Source: CAMAVH01 sp964628235 (GTDB lineage: Bacteria > Pseudomonadota > Alphaproteobacteria > SMXQ01). From it: a stretch of 64,000 bases of DNA. Of this stretch, positions 37,696-46,959 are shown piece by piece. The stretch covers positions 4,989-68,988 of the forward strand of contig CAZVLU010000014.1 of the NCBI GenBank assembly GCA_964628235.1. Direction: 5' to 3'. A model generated the notes under the pieces. That model searched no databases and was not told where the DNA came from. It saw only the letters and a list, made by a program, of their open reading frames with translations. Numbering within the stretch: the first letter of the stretch is position 1; every line of letters starts with the position of its first letter. A program made the translations under genes and the position numbers.

Positions 37696-38077
37696 AGCCC
37701 GCCGCGCCGCCAAAGTTCTCGCCCGACCTACTACAATAAGAGGTCACAAAAGCTATCACCGCAACATATGGGGGTGATCGGGGTGGCCAGCTATTTACAA
37801 GGAAAAATTGCAAATCCTATGCAATGGGGTTATATAATTGGTTGTATATTGCCGATCGACCCTTTCCCTTGCGGCGCTGTCGTTTTCAGTAGGATAGAGT
37901 TAATTTTTTACATAAAATCAGGCACTAGCCTTGTGTCTTTGAGATTAAGCGCGACATCAGGATTCTAAGTCTTGTAAAAGATTCAGTGGGACCGTTCCGC
38001 TGTTCTGTTCGCCTCGCCTTGTTACGTCGTCCGTGCAGACCTCGTCAGTTGCTTCGTTGGATTCGGAACCGGCCCGC
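37696..38077. promoter_or_regulatory. AT-rich non-coding region before the Wzc-type kinase gene
   Basis: This 382-bp stretch has no convincing gene. From about 37738 to 37980 it is strongly AT-enriched for this genome. It contains the perfect inverted repeat ATTGCA-N7-TGCAAT (37807-37825), followed 7 bp later by TATAAT (37833-37838). This could be an operator-promoter pair for the downstream kinase gene. A 66-codon open frame at 37768 lacks a ribosome binding site and has codon use unlike its neighbours, so I do not call it. Confidence 0.5.
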
Positions 38078-40402
38078 ATGAGCACTCTGTCTCCTTTGCG
38101 TCAACCGAGCGGTGATTACAACCGCACGGATCTCTCTATGTTCCCGACTCAGGGACAGGAGACGCTGAGCATTGCGACGCTGCTCGGGATCCTGCGCCGT
38201 CGTCTATGGCTCATCTTAGGCCTCGTTGTGCTCGTCACCAGCTTGGCGACGATCTATGTCCAGCAACTCACGCCGCTCTATTCCGCCGAGGCTACTCTCG
38301 TGGTCGAGCCGAGCCGCACGCGCGCGCTCGATGATTCGGTCGTGCGCGGTCTCAGCCCCGACTACTACACTAACGAAACCGAAGCGGCCGTCGTCGGCTC
38401 GCGCGAGCTAGCGCGTCAAGCCGTGATCCGTCTCGGCCTGGTGGACAACCCGCTCTACAATCCCGATCTCGTCATCACGTCGCCGAGCCTCTTCGGCGTC
38501 GTCACCGGCGGCATCAGCGCCTGGGTCAAGGCGCGCGTCGGCGATCTGCGCGATGTCGTTTCGGGCGGCGCTTACAGCGAAGAGACGGCGCGCCTGGCGC
38601 GCGAGGCTGCGGCCCGCCGCGCTGCTGCGGCGTTGAGCCCGGAAGCCGCCCGCCAAGCGGCGATCGAGACGGCGACTGACATCTATCTGACCGGCCTCAC
38701 CGTGCTGCCGTCACAGCGTTCGCGCGTGTTGACCGTGCGCTATACGTCGATCAACGCCGGTATGGCCGCGAAAGCGGCCAATGCGACCGCCGATATCTAC
38801 ATTCTCGACCAACTCGAGAGCAAAGGTCGCGCCACCACGCGCGCCAGCGACTGGCTCAACCAGCGCGCCAATGAATTGCGTACGCGCGTGATCGAATCGG
38901 AAAAACGCCTGGAAGATTTCCGCCGGAGTTCCGGAATCGTCGAAATCGGCGGCGCCAGCGTTTACGCGCGCCAGCGCGCCGAGCTCGACTCGCAGCTCAT
39001 CGCGGCGCGCACCAAGCGCTCGGAAGCCGATGCGCGCTTCGACCAAGTGCAGCGTTTATTGCGCTCAGGCGGCGATATCGACACGGCCGCTGCGGTGCTC
39101 GATTCGCCGCTCATCCAGCGCTTGCGCGAGCAAGAGGCGCAGGTCGGCCGCAAGATCGCCGAACTCAAGACCCAGTTGCGCGAGGAGCATCCCAAGATGG
39201 TGCTTGCGCAAAACGAGTTGGCGGATTTGCAGGACAAGATTCGCGGCGAGGTCGAAAAGATCGTTTCGAGTTTGCGAAACGAGCGCGAGATCGCCGTCGT
39301 GCGCGAGACCAACCTCAATCGCGAAATCGCCAGCCTGCAGGCCAAGCTTGACGAGCAGCACGGCGCCGAAGTGACGTTGCGCGCGCTCGATAGCGAAGTG
39401 CGGGCCAACAAGCAGCTTTATGAAACGATTCTCGGCCGCTTCAAAGAAGCGGACGTGCAGGAACAGGGCATTCAGGAAGCCGATGCGCGCGTAATTTCGC
39501 ACGCCGTCGAGCCGCCGTCGCCGTTCTATCCCAAGACCAAGTTCATCCTGACGGCGGCGTTCATTCTCTCGGCCATGATGGGCATCGGGCTCGCCGTGCT
39601 GCTCGAATTCCTCGATAACGGTTTCCGCAGCCTCAATCAGCTCGAAGCGCTGACCGGCCTGCCGACGCTCGGTCTGATGCCGATGTTGCGCGGCGCGCAG
39701 CGCAGCAAGAAGGCCTACCAAATCGCGGCGGAACAGCCAAATTCCGCGTTCGGCGAGGCGGTGCGCACCTTGCGCACGTCTTTGCTGCTCTCCAACGTCG
39801 AGCATCCGCCGCGCACGGTGGTGGTGACGTCGGCCGTGCCTGGCGAGGGCAAGACCTCTACGGCGCTCGCCATCGCCGCGCTCGCCGCCAAGTCCGGCCA
39901 GCGTTGCATCATCGTCGATTGCGATTTCCGCCATCCGAGCGTGCACGCCAATCTCGGCTATCCGAACCGCAAGGGTCTCGGCGATTATCTCGGCGGCACC
40001 GCGCAACTATCGGACGTGGTCGAGATCGAGCCGCGCTACGGCCTGCGCTTCATCACCACGGGCGCCAACGTGCCCAACCCGCCCGACATGCTTGGCTCGC
40101 CGCGCATGAAGGATTTGATCCAACGCTTGAGCGAAAGCTACGATCTCGTCATTCTCGACACGCCGCCGTTGCTGGTGATTTCCGACTCGTTGGTGTTGGT
40201 GCGCAACGTCGACAAGACGGTGTTCGTCGTGCAGTGGGAAAAGACCAAACGCCAGAGCGCCATGCTCGGCCTCAAGCAGATGGTCGAAGCAGGCGCCGAT
40301 ATCGCCGGCTTGATCCTCACGCAGGTCGATGTGCGCAAGCACGCCCAGTACGATTACTCGGACTCGGGCTACTACAAATATCACCACTACTATAACCAGT
40401 AG
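38078..40402 (+). CDS. Wzc-type polysaccharide co-polymerase with BY-kinase domain
   Basis: An inner-membrane protein of about 774 residues controlling polysaccharide chain length and export. The first membrane helix follows LLGILRRRLW (WLILGLVVLVTSLATIYV). A long periplasmic Wzz/GumC part with coiled coil follows (about 200-440), then a second helix (FILTAAFILSAMMGIGLAVL). The cytosolic tyrosine kinase has Walker A PGEGKTSTALAIAAL (about 588), Walker A' IIVDCDFRHPS and Walker B LVILDTPPLL. The last 18 residues form a tyrosine cluster with seven Tyr, the autophosphorylation tail. The start is uncertain: ATG 38078 preferred, GTG 38033 and ATG 38138 also in frame. Confidence 0.95.
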   Translation: MSTLSPLRQPSGDYNRTDLSMFPTQGQETLSIATLLGILRRRLWLILGLVVLVTSLATIYVQQLTPLYSAEATLVVEPSRTRALDDSVVRGLSPDYYTNETEAAVVGSRELARQAVIRLGLVDNPLYNPDLVITSPSLFGVVTGGISAWVKARVGDLRDVVSGGAYSEETARLAREAAARRAAAALSPEAARQAAIETATDIYLTGLTVLPSQRSRVLTVRYTSINAGMAAKAANATADIYILDQLESKGRATTRASDWLNQRANELRTRVIESEKRLEDFRRSSGIVEIGGASVYARQRAELDSQLIAARTKRSEADARFDQVQRLLRSGGDIDTAAAVLDSPLIQRLREQEAQVGRKIAELKTQLREEHPKMVLAQNELADLQDKIRGEVEKIVSSLRNEREIAVVRETNLNREIASLQAKLDEQHGAEVTLRALDSEVRANKQLYETILGRFKEADVQEQGIQEADARVISHAVEPPSPFYPKTKFILTAAFILSAMMGIGLAVLLEFLDNGFRSLNQLEALTGLPTLGLMPMLRGAQRSKKAYQIAAEQPNSAFGEAVRTLRTSLLLSNVEHPPRTVVVTSAVPGEGKTSTALAIAALAAKSGQRCIIVDCDFRHPSVHANLGYPNRKGLGDYLGGTAQLSDVVEIEPRYGLRFITTGANVPNPPDMLGSPRMKDLIQRLSESYDLVILDTPPLLVISDSLVLVRNVDKTVFVVQWEKTKRQSAMLGLKQMVEAGADIAGLILTQVDVRKHAQYDYSDSGYYKYHHYYNQ

Positions 40403-40411
40403 GTTGCGCTC

Positions 40412-41167
40412 ATGACCTCGCCAGCCTCGACGGACCCGCAAGCGCCGTCAGGCATGGCTATGTCGGGGCTCGTCGTCATGGGCGTTCGCCAGTCGCGCCT
40501 CTTGTCCATCGTCCTGCTCGGCATCGCCGCCTTTACCATGGCGCTCGCCTTGCCGCGCTTCGCCGCCGGTCTGGTCGCAGCCCCGCATGTCGACACTCTC
40601 GCCGATCTCGGCCAGGCCGCAGCGCCCAGCGCCAACGCGCAGGCGCGCGCCCTTGCCGCTTATAACCGCGCGCTCGACTGGCAGGATGCGCCGGAGAATC
40701 ATGCAGCGCTGGGCGCTTTCGTCTTGGCTACCGGGATGCGGGCCATGCTCGCTGGGGATGCAATAGCTGCGCGCGAGGCTTTTACGCGCAGTGTCGCGGA
40801 GCATCGCGCAGCGCTCGTCGCTTCGCCGCTCAATCCCTACGTCTGGACCCGCTTGTTGCAGGGCGATCTTGCGCTTGGCCGCGATGCGGCCGAAGTCGCA
40901 CGCCATTTGCGTTTGGCGATCGCCAGCGCGCCGTGGGAGCCGCGACTTATCACGGCTCGGCTGGGTCTTGCCTTCGCCGCATGGGAGGACCTCGATGAGG
41001 ACAGCCGGCGCGCGCTGAGGCCGCAGATCCTGCACGCCGCGCGGCTTTATCCGGCCTCGCTCGCCCGCCAAGCCCGGCTGCATCGGGCGCAAGAGCAGGT
41101 GTTGCAAGCGCTGGAGTCCGAGCCGGATCTATTGCGCCGCTTCAGCCTAGCCTATTCTCGCGGCTGA
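40412..41167 (+). CDS. Hypothetical membrane-anchored helical (TPR-like) protein
   Basis: Not recognised as a named family. The 251-residue product has one N-terminal membrane helix (about 33-55, LLSIVLLGIAAFTMALAL) and then an all-helical periplasmic part with a repeated small-residue pattern like tetratricopeptide repeats (ARALAAYNRALDW, AREAFTRSVAEHRAAL). It follows the Wzc gene by 9 bp and is probably co-transcribed. TPR-like scaffolds often accompany polysaccharide assembly, so an assembly role is possible but unproven. It converges with the ligase-like gene; the 12-bp palindrome TTAAACGTTTAA spans the gap. Confidence 0.7.
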   Translation: MTSPASTDPQAPSGMAMSGLVVMGVRQSRLLSIVLLGIAAFTMALALPRFAAGLVAAPHVDTLADLGQAAAPSANAQARALAAYNRALDWQDAPENHAALGAFVLATGMRAMLAGDAIAAREAFTRSVAEHRAALVASPLNPYVWTRLLQGDLALGRDAAEVARHLRLAIASAPWEPRLITARLGLAFAAWEDLDEDSRRALRPQILHAARLYPASLARQARLHRAQEQVLQALESEPDLLRRFSLAYSRG

Positions 41168-41178
41168 ACTTTAAACGT

Positions 41179-42561
41179 TTAATCCGAGGCGACGCGTTCG
41201 TCATGGCGCCACGATTGCGCGTAGGCGACGCCGCAGATGGCGGCGAAGGTCGCCGCGATGGCCGGAATCTGCAGACTGAAATCGACTAGCGAATGCAGCC
41301 CGAAAAGCGCCGCGACGCCGAGCCCGCTGCAAGGATAGATCACGGCGCGCCGCCGCTCGCGCGCGCCGTGCAGGAATACCAGGATCATCAGCGCGAACGC
41401 GGCATAGAGCAATGCCGCCGCCGGCAGGCCGGCTTCCACAGCCATCTCGAGATAGCTATTGTGCGCCACATCGTAGGTCGGCTCATTGGCGCCGAAACTC
41501 TCGCCGCGCCATAGGCGGAAGATGTTTTCGAAGGTGCCGAGCCCGGTCCCGAGCAACGGTCGTTCGGCCAAGGCTTGCAGCGCGAGGCTGTAGACTTGTT
41601 GGCGCTGACCGGTGTTCTCGACCAACTCGCTCATGCGCGCCGTGACGACATCGCCGCTGACGACCAGCACGCCGAATCCGACAATGAAAATGATCGCGCC
41701 GAATAAGAAGAGGGACTTCGAGCGCAATCCCTGGCTAAGGGCGAAGGCCGAAAGCATGGCGAGGACCCCAGCAGCGGCGCAGAATACCCCAGCACGGGAA
41801 TTGCTGAGCAGCAGGGCGGTGGTGAGGATCACGAAGGCGATCATCAGCACGAATAGCGGCGGGCGCATATGGTCGAGGAAATAAACCACGCCGGCACGGC
41901 TATGGAGGCCCTGACGCGCGGCTTCCTTCGTTTCATCGGCGATCAACGCGAGCGTCAAGATAAGGCCAACGCCAGCATAAGCAGAAAAGTGGTTTCGGTT
42001 GATGAAGGTGGACGTCAATGAGCCGTGATAGGCCCATTTCGGAATCCACAGGATCATATTCTCGCCGCTGAAATATTCGAACAGGCCATAGACCGCATAA
42101 CCTGTGATGGCCAAGCTCAACACCCACCAAATTGCGCGGGCCCGATCGAGCCGGCGGCCGAGCTGCATCGCGAGCCAGAACAGCCCGGCGTAGCCCAACA
42201 AGCGCATGACGCCGCTCAAGCTATCGCTTGGCGAGACGCTGATCGCGCCAGGCAACGATTGGCCCAGCCCTTCGGCAGCGATGGTCCAGAACGGGTGATG
42301 CCAGGCAGCCGGGCTGAACGGCAGAGATTGGATGATGGTCCACAGGAGAAAGGCCGCGAACAAAAGCGCCATCGGCCGATAATGGCGCCAAGCGATCGCG
42401 TGCAAGGCCGGATTTGCGATCGCGGCGATGGCCCAGAGGCCGAGCAGCCCGCCGCTCGCGAGCGACAGCAGGCTCCAGGCCCACGGCCGATTGCTGCCGA
42501 ACGGCAGCGGCGCCAACACGAGCAGCGCCAACATCAGCCAGAAAACGGCCCGCGCGATCAT
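41179..42561 (-). CDS. O-antigen ligase / Wzy-like membrane protein
   Basis: A 460-residue protein with about 12 membrane segments and the Wzy_C/WaaL family core in a large periplasmic loop: STFINRNHFSAYAGVGLIL and, later, GTGLGTFENIFRLW and DVAHNSYLEMAVEAGLPAA. Members ligate O-antigen to lipid A core, or polymerise or attach glycans. A second, different polymerase-type protein is encoded at 50358, so this one may act as ligase or on another polymer. It is on the minus strand, upstream of nothing on that strand except WbaP at 44154, 60 bp away. Confidence 0.88.
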   Translation of the reverse strand: MIARAVFWLMLALLVLAPLPFGSNRPWAWSLLSLASGGLLGLWAIAAIANPALHAIAWRHYRPMALLFAAFLLWTIIQSLPFSPAAWHHPFWTIAAEGLGQSLPGAISVSPSDSLSGVMRLLGYAGLFWLAMQLGRRLDRARAIWWVLSLAITGYAVYGLFEYFSGENMILWIPKWAYHGSLTSTFINRNHFSAYAGVGLILTLALIADETKEAARQGLHSRAGVVYFLDHMRPPLFVLMIAFVILTTALLLSNSRAGVFCAAAGVLAMLSAFALSQGLRSKSLFLFGAIIFIVGFGVLVVSGDVVTARMSELVENTGQRQQVYSLALQALAERPLLGTGLGTFENIFRLWRGESFGANEPTYDVAHNSYLEMAVEAGLPAAALLYAAFALMILVFLHGARERRRAVIYPCSGLGVAALFGLHSLVDFSLQIPAIAATFAAICGVAYAQSWRHDERVASD

Positions 42562-42621
42562 GCGGCCCGCTCTGCGGCTGCGGCCTCTGCGCGAGCCGAG
42601 ACGTTGGCGGCTAGGTTGGCG

Positions 42622-44154
42622 TCAGTAGGCATTTTTGTTCACGAAGCCGACGAAGGGCGTGAGCAGCAAGATGCGCAGGTCGAACCATAATGACCAGTGG
42701 TCGATGTAATAAAGGTCGTATTCGACGCGCTGACGCATCTTTTCCAGCGTGTCGGTCTCGCCGCGCAGGCCATTGATTTGCGCCCAGCCAGTGATGCCCG
42801 GCTTGACGCGATGGCGGCCGAGATATTGGTCGACGATCTCGGCATATTGCTTGTTATGCGCCATGGCATGGGGCCGCGGGCCGACCAGCGACATCTCTCC
42901 GCGCAAAACGTTGAAGAGTTGCGGCAGCTCGTCGAGGCTGGTACGGCGGATGATAGCGCCGACGCGGGTCACGCGCGGGTCCTTGCGAGTGGCTTGCGCT
43001 ATGGAGTCTGGATCATCTTCAATCACGCTCATGCTGCGAAACTTGAGGACGGAGAATTCGTCATTGTTGAAGCCGAGGCGGCGCTGCTTGAAGAAGATCG
43101 GCCCCTTGCTGTCGATTTTAATGGCGAGCGCCACGAGCAGCAACAGCGGCGAGAGAATGATAATGCCAGCCATCGCCAGCACGCGGTCTTCGATGCCTTT
43201 GAAGATGCGATTCCAGCCACTCAGCGCATGACGGTGGATATTCAGGAGGGCGAGGCCGCCGAGATAGTCGATACCCAGCATCGGCAGGTGGACGCCGACG
43301 GTGTCGGGGCAGAGCTTGACGTCGACCGTGACTGTGCGGAGTTGTTCGAGAACATGATGCAGGCGGTCGCCGGCCTGGCCGGGAAGGGCGATGATGATTT
43401 CATCGATCTGCTCGCGCCGCGTCAGGGCGACGAGCTCGTCGAGCTTGCCGCGTAGCGGCACGCCTTGGATATCGGCGGCGACCCGGGTGGCGCGGTCGTC
43501 GTAAATGCCGACCAACTCGATGTCCGCCGTCGCCATAGTTTTGAGGTGGGCGACGAGCCGCTCGCCCTTTTCGCCGGCGCCGACGATGGCGATGCGGCGC
43601 GCGAGGCGGCCTTCCTCATACCAGTTCTCCATCTGGCGCACGGCGAAGACGCGCGCCAACACCATGCCGGCGTAGCCCATGAAGAACCAGGTTGCCGACC
43701 AAACGCGCGAGTAATACTCCGAGGTCTTTGTCACATAACTCGCGGCGACGAGCAGCAGGATGACCGTTCCCCAACTCGCCGACAGCCGCGCGACTTGCGC
43801 TGTAAACTGGCGCAGCCCGTCGAACGTGTAGAGTCCGGCGACTTGGTTCGCGTTGAGCGTTAGGAGCGCGCCGGCGGCGATGGCGAGAATGTAATAGGCA
43901 GGGAGGTCCAGGTCCTCGCGCAGGGCAAAGGCGATCACGCCAGCGGCGATCACGGCCAAAAAATCGGCGAGTCCGACCAGGCCGACGATCAGGCTGGCGG
44001 CTTCTTTGCGGGACGGGGGGCGGAATAGCGGCATGGGCGGGGCGTCTCGCCGTTTCAAGCGGGAACGCGCGGCCAAATTCTCGACATGGCTCTTGTCGAC
44101 ATCCGGTCTGGGGACGGGACCGGCGGCGGGCGTGGCCCCCGGCGGCGCGCGCAA
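42622..44154 (-). CDS. Undecaprenyl-phosphate sugar phosphotransferase (WcaJ/WbaP/ExoY family)
   Basis: It starts the repeat unit by transferring a hexose-1-phosphate to undecaprenyl phosphate. The N-terminal half has four to five membrane helices and a CoA-binding-like Rossmann domain (IAIVGAGEKGERLVAHL). The C-terminal catalytic domain has VLKFRSMSV, RRTSLDELPQLFNVLRGEMS, the LVGPRPHA motif and PGITGWAQINGLRGETD. The full frame gives 510 residues from a TTG at 44154 with AGGGGA 7 bases upstream; ATG 44034 would give 470 residues, closer to the usual length. It is divergent from the phosphatase gene. Confidence 0.94.
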   Translation of the reverse strand: MRAPPGATPAAGPVPRPDVDKSHVENLAARSRLKRRDAPPMPLFRPPSRKEAASLIVGLVGLADFLAVIAAGVIAFALREDLDLPAYYILAIAAGALLTLNANQVAGLYTFDGLRQFTAQVARLSASWGTVILLLVAASYVTKTSEYYSRVWSATWFFMGYAGMVLARVFAVRQMENWYEEGRLARRIAIVGAGEKGERLVAHLKTMATADIELVGIYDDRATRVAADIQGVPLRGKLDELVALTRREQIDEIIIALPGQAGDRLHHVLEQLRTVTVDVKLCPDTVGVHLPMLGIDYLGGLALLNIHRHALSGWNRIFKGIEDRVLAMAGIIILSPLLLLVALAIKIDSKGPIFFKQRRLGFNNDEFSVLKFRSMSVIEDDPDSIAQATRKDPRVTRVGAIIRRTSLDELPQLFNVLRGEMSLVGPRPHAMAHNKQYAEIVDQYLGRHRVKPGITGWAQINGLRGETDTLEKMRQRVEYDLYYIDHWSLWFDLRILLLTPFVGFVNKNAY

Positions 44155-44319
44155 TTCTTATTCCCCTGGGCTTGACCATAAGGCGCAAGGGACGGAAATC
44201 CAGATATTTTTGCTCTGTGCGAAGCTCTAGGGCGCGTCTGGAAGCGGCCATCGACCCGAACGGCATGCAGTCGGGTTCGGCTCTTGCCAAACGGCGCGTC
44301 TCGGGCCATTCGTTAGGGC

Positions 44320-45090
44320 ATGTTCAAGAGCCTGTTTCGCAAATTTTCGGGCGTCTCCTCCCGTACCGGCTCCGGCGCGCGGGTGCCGGACGGGTTGCGT
44401 CTTTATGCCATCGGCGACGTTCACGGCCGTGTCGATCTTCTGCGCCAGATGCATGAGATGATCAGTGAAGACGCCGCCCTGGCGAACAAGCCGCGCCAGC
44501 GCATCGTCTATCTCGGCGACTATATCGACCGCGGCTTGGAATCGCGCCAAGTGGTCGATCTTTTGCTCGATGCGCCGCTGCCGGGCTTCGAGGCGGTTTA
44601 TCTGAAGGGCAACCACGAGGAGGTGCTGCTGCAGTTTCTCGAAGACCCTGCCGTCGGCCCCAACTGGTTCTTCTTTGGCGGCGATGCCACGCTTTACAGC
44701 TATCGCGTGGCGGGAGCCTCGCCGACGATCGACGAGGACGGACTCGGCCAAGTCCAGGCGGCGTTTCAGAGCGCTTTGCCCGATCGCCATCTCGCTTTCT
44801 ATCGGGCGCTCGAGCTACAACATCGCGTCGGCGACTATCTCTTCGTCCATGCCGGCATCCGGCCTGGCGTGCCCGAGGCGTCGCAGAGCCCGGCGGACCT
44901 GCTGTGGATCCGTGACGAATTCTTGAAGTCGTCGGCCGATCATGGCGCGGTGGTCGTGCATGGCCACACCATCACGCCTGAGCCGGAGGTGCGGCCTAAC
45001 CGCATCGGCATCGACACCGGAGCCTACGCCAGCGGCCGGCTGACGTGCCTCGTGCTCGACGGCGCCGAGCGGCGTTTTCTCTATACCTAA
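44320..45090 (+). CDS. PPP-family serine/threonine protein phosphatase (metallophosphoesterase)
   Basis: A 256-residue metallophosphatase with the three PPP motifs in order: GDVHGR (about residues 31-36), GDYIDRG (about 66-72) and GNHEEVL (about 98-104), followed by the C-terminal HGHT motif (HGHTITPE). The fold also covers ApaH-like dinucleotide hydrolases. It lies in the polysaccharide locus, while no low-molecular-weight tyrosine phosphatase or PHP phosphatase for the Wzc-type kinase is seen. A role in reversing that phosphorylation is inference only. Confidence 0.9.
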   Translation: MFKSLFRKFSGVSSRTGSGARVPDGLRLYAIGDVHGRVDLLRQMHEMISEDAALANKPRQRIVYLGDYIDRGLESRQVVDLLLDAPLPGFEAVYLKGNHEEVLLQFLEDPAVGPNWFFFGGDATLYSYRVAGASPTIDEDGLGQVQAAFQSALPDRHLAFYRALELQHRVGDYLFVHAGIRPGVPEASQSPADLLWIRDEFLKSSADHGAVVVHGHTITPEPEVRPNRIGIDTGAYASGRLTCLVLDGAERRFLYT

Positions 45091-45150
45091 GGCAGACATG
45101 CGCCCCGTCGTTCCGCTATAGTCGCGCCGATTTCACGACAAGGAGGGGAT

Positions 45151-45951
45151 ATGTCAATCGCCGGGAGCCTGCTGCACGCGTCGGACGAATGGGCGATCCG
45201 CACGTTCGGGCTGGGCTATCTTCGTATCGCGCGCGATCCGTTAATCGCCGAACGCTGCGAATATGTCGTCGGCGAACTGGGCAAGCTCGGCCTCCACCGC
45301 CCGTTCCAGCTGCTCGATGTCGGCTGCGGCAGCGGCATGCTGCTTCCCCATGTGGCCGGGCGGTTCGGGGCTGCGTTGAGCCGTTATGTCGGCATCGACC
45401 ATGACACGCCGCAGCGGCTCGAAGATCGCTACCGCAACATCGCCGTGCCGCACGAGTTTCACAAAGTCGATCTCGACACCGAGTGGGATGTCGGCCGCTT
45501 CGATGTCGTCGTCTGTCTCGAGGTGATCGAGCATCTGACCGACGATCGCTCGCTGTTTCGTAAGCTGGCCCGCGCCGTCGCGCCGGGCGGGCATCTGATC
45601 CTTACCACCCCGAGCGCGCCGTTCGTCGCGCGCATGGGGCGCGATATCCCCGGCTTCGACGAGATCAGCCGCGTGCAGGACGGCGGCCATGTCCGCATGG
45701 GCTATACCCGCGATATCCTCGCCGACATGGCGCAAAGCAACGGCCTCACCATCGCCGCCCAGGGCTGCCTGTCGAGCTTCGCGGCGGCCGATCTGGCGCA
45801 TTACCTGCGCTACAACTCGACACTCGGTTATTGCGCCTACAACTTGCTGCATAACCGCCGCGCCGCTGCGTTGAAATCGGCGCCCGACGACGGCAGCGCA
45901 ACCATGGCCGAGACCTATTGGTCGTTCGGCATCGTCTGTAAGAAGCCCTGA
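45151..45951 (+). CDS. Class I SAM-dependent methyltransferase
   Basis: A 266-residue soluble methyltransferase with motif I LLDVGCGSGMLLPHVAG (about residues 53-69), the acidic residue in YVGIDHDTPQRLED, motif DVVVCLEVIEHL and LILTTPSAPFV. It resembles UbiG-like small-molecule or sugar methyltransferases. It lies in the polysaccharide gene run, 4 bp before galE, which suggests that it modifies the repeat unit. The acceptor is unknown. Confidence 0.88.
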   Translation: MSIAGSLLHASDEWAIRTFGLGYLRIARDPLIAERCEYVVGELGKLGLHRPFQLLDVGCGSGMLLPHVAGRFGAALSRYVGIDHDTPQRLEDRYRNIAVPHEFHKVDLDTEWDVGRFDVVVCLEVIEHLTDDRSLFRKLARAVAPGGHLILTTPSAPFVARMGRDIPGFDEISRVQDGGHVRMGYTRDILADMAQSNGLTIAAQGCLSSFAAADLAHYLRYNSTLGYCAYNLLHNRRAAALKSAPDDGSATMAETYWSFGIVCKKP

Positions 45952-45955
45952 GGCG

Positions 45956-46939
45956 ATGAGCGTTCCTGTCCTCGTCACCGGCGGCGCCGGTTATGTCGGC
46001 AGCCATTGCTGCAAGGCGCTGGCGCGCGCCGGCTTTCAACCCGTCGTTTACGACAACCTCACGACCGGCCATGCCTGGGCGGTCAAATGGGGACCGCTCG
46101 AAGCGGGCGACGTGCTCGACCGCGCGCGCCTCGACGCCGTCATCGCCAAGCACAGGCCTGTTGCCGCTTTGCATTTCGCTGCGCTGTCGCAGGTCGGCGA
46201 ATCGATGATCGAGCCGGCGCGCTATTGGCGCGTCAATGTCGCCGGTTCGCTGACGCTGCTCGAAGCGTTGCGCGCCGCCGATATCCGCAATTTCGTTTTT
46301 TCGTCGACTGCTGCGATCTTCGGCGTGCCGGAACGCGTGCCGATCGTCGAGGACCAAAGCCACGCGCCGATCAACCCCTACGGCCAGAGCAAGCTCGCCG
46401 TCGAGCGCATCATCACGGATTTCTCGGCGGCATACGGCCTGCGCGCCACCGCGCTGCGCTATTTCAACGCGTCGGGCGCCGATGCCGAGGCAGAGATCGG
46501 CGAAGACCATTCGCCGGAGAGCCATCTCATTCCGCTGGTGCTCGATGCCGCCGCCGGGCGGCGAGCGGATATCGCCGTGTTCGGCGAGGATTATCCGACC
46601 CCGGACGGCACTTGTTTGCGCGATTACATCCATGTCGCCGATCTTGCCGATGCGCATGTGCTGGCGCTCAAACGCTTGATCGGCGGCGGCGAGACGCGCT
46701 TTTTCAATCTCGGCAACGGCAACGGTTTTTCCGTGCGCGAAGTCATCGCCACGGCCAAGGCGGTGACCGGGCGCGATTTTGCCGTGCGCATCGCGCCGCG
46801 CCGCCCCGGCGATCCGCCCTCGCTCGTGGCCGATGCGACGCAAGCCAAAGCGACGCTCGGCTGGGCGCCGCAGCGCGCCGCGCTCGAGATGCAGATCGCC
46901 GACGCCTGGCGCTGGCATACCGCGCATTTCGCGGCCTAG
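45956..46939 (+). CDS. galE: UDP-glucose 4-epimerase
   Basis: GalE interconverts UDP-glucose and UDP-galactose. The 327-residue extended short-chain dehydrogenase has the NAD-binding GGAGYVGSHCCKAL at residues 7-20, the serine region FSSTAAIFG and the catalytic YGQSKLAVERI (Tyr-x-x-x-Lys). RYFNASGAD and YIHVADLADAHVLAL are also present. It probably supplies UDP-galactose for the polysaccharide made here. It follows the methyltransferase by 4 bp and is 20 bp ahead of the flippase gene. Confidence 0.95.
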   Translation: MSVPVLVTGGAGYVGSHCCKALARAGFQPVVYDNLTTGHAWAVKWGPLEAGDVLDRARLDAVIAKHRPVAALHFAALSQVGESMIEPARYWRVNVAGSLTLLEALRAADIRNFVFSSTAAIFGVPERVPIVEDQSHAPINPYGQSKLAVERIITDFSAAYGLRATALRYFNASGADAEAEIGEDHSPESHLIPLVLDAAAGRRADIAVFGEDYPTPDGTCLRDYIHVADLADAHVLALKRLIGGGETRFFNLGNGNGFSVREVIATAKAVTGRDFAVRIAPRRPGDPPSLVADATQAKATLGWAPQRAALEMQIADAWRWHTAHFAA

Positions 46940-46959
46940 AGCCGGAACAGCGGGCAGGC

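Noticed and set aside
37768..37968. 66-codon open frame in the AT-rich gap before the kinase gene
   Set aside because: No ribosome binding site, codon use unlike neighbouring genes, and no recognisable sequence.
41171..41182. 12-bp palindrome TTAAACGTTTAA between convergent genes
   Set aside because: Too short for a terminator, no T run; it could be chance, and nothing else supports a function.
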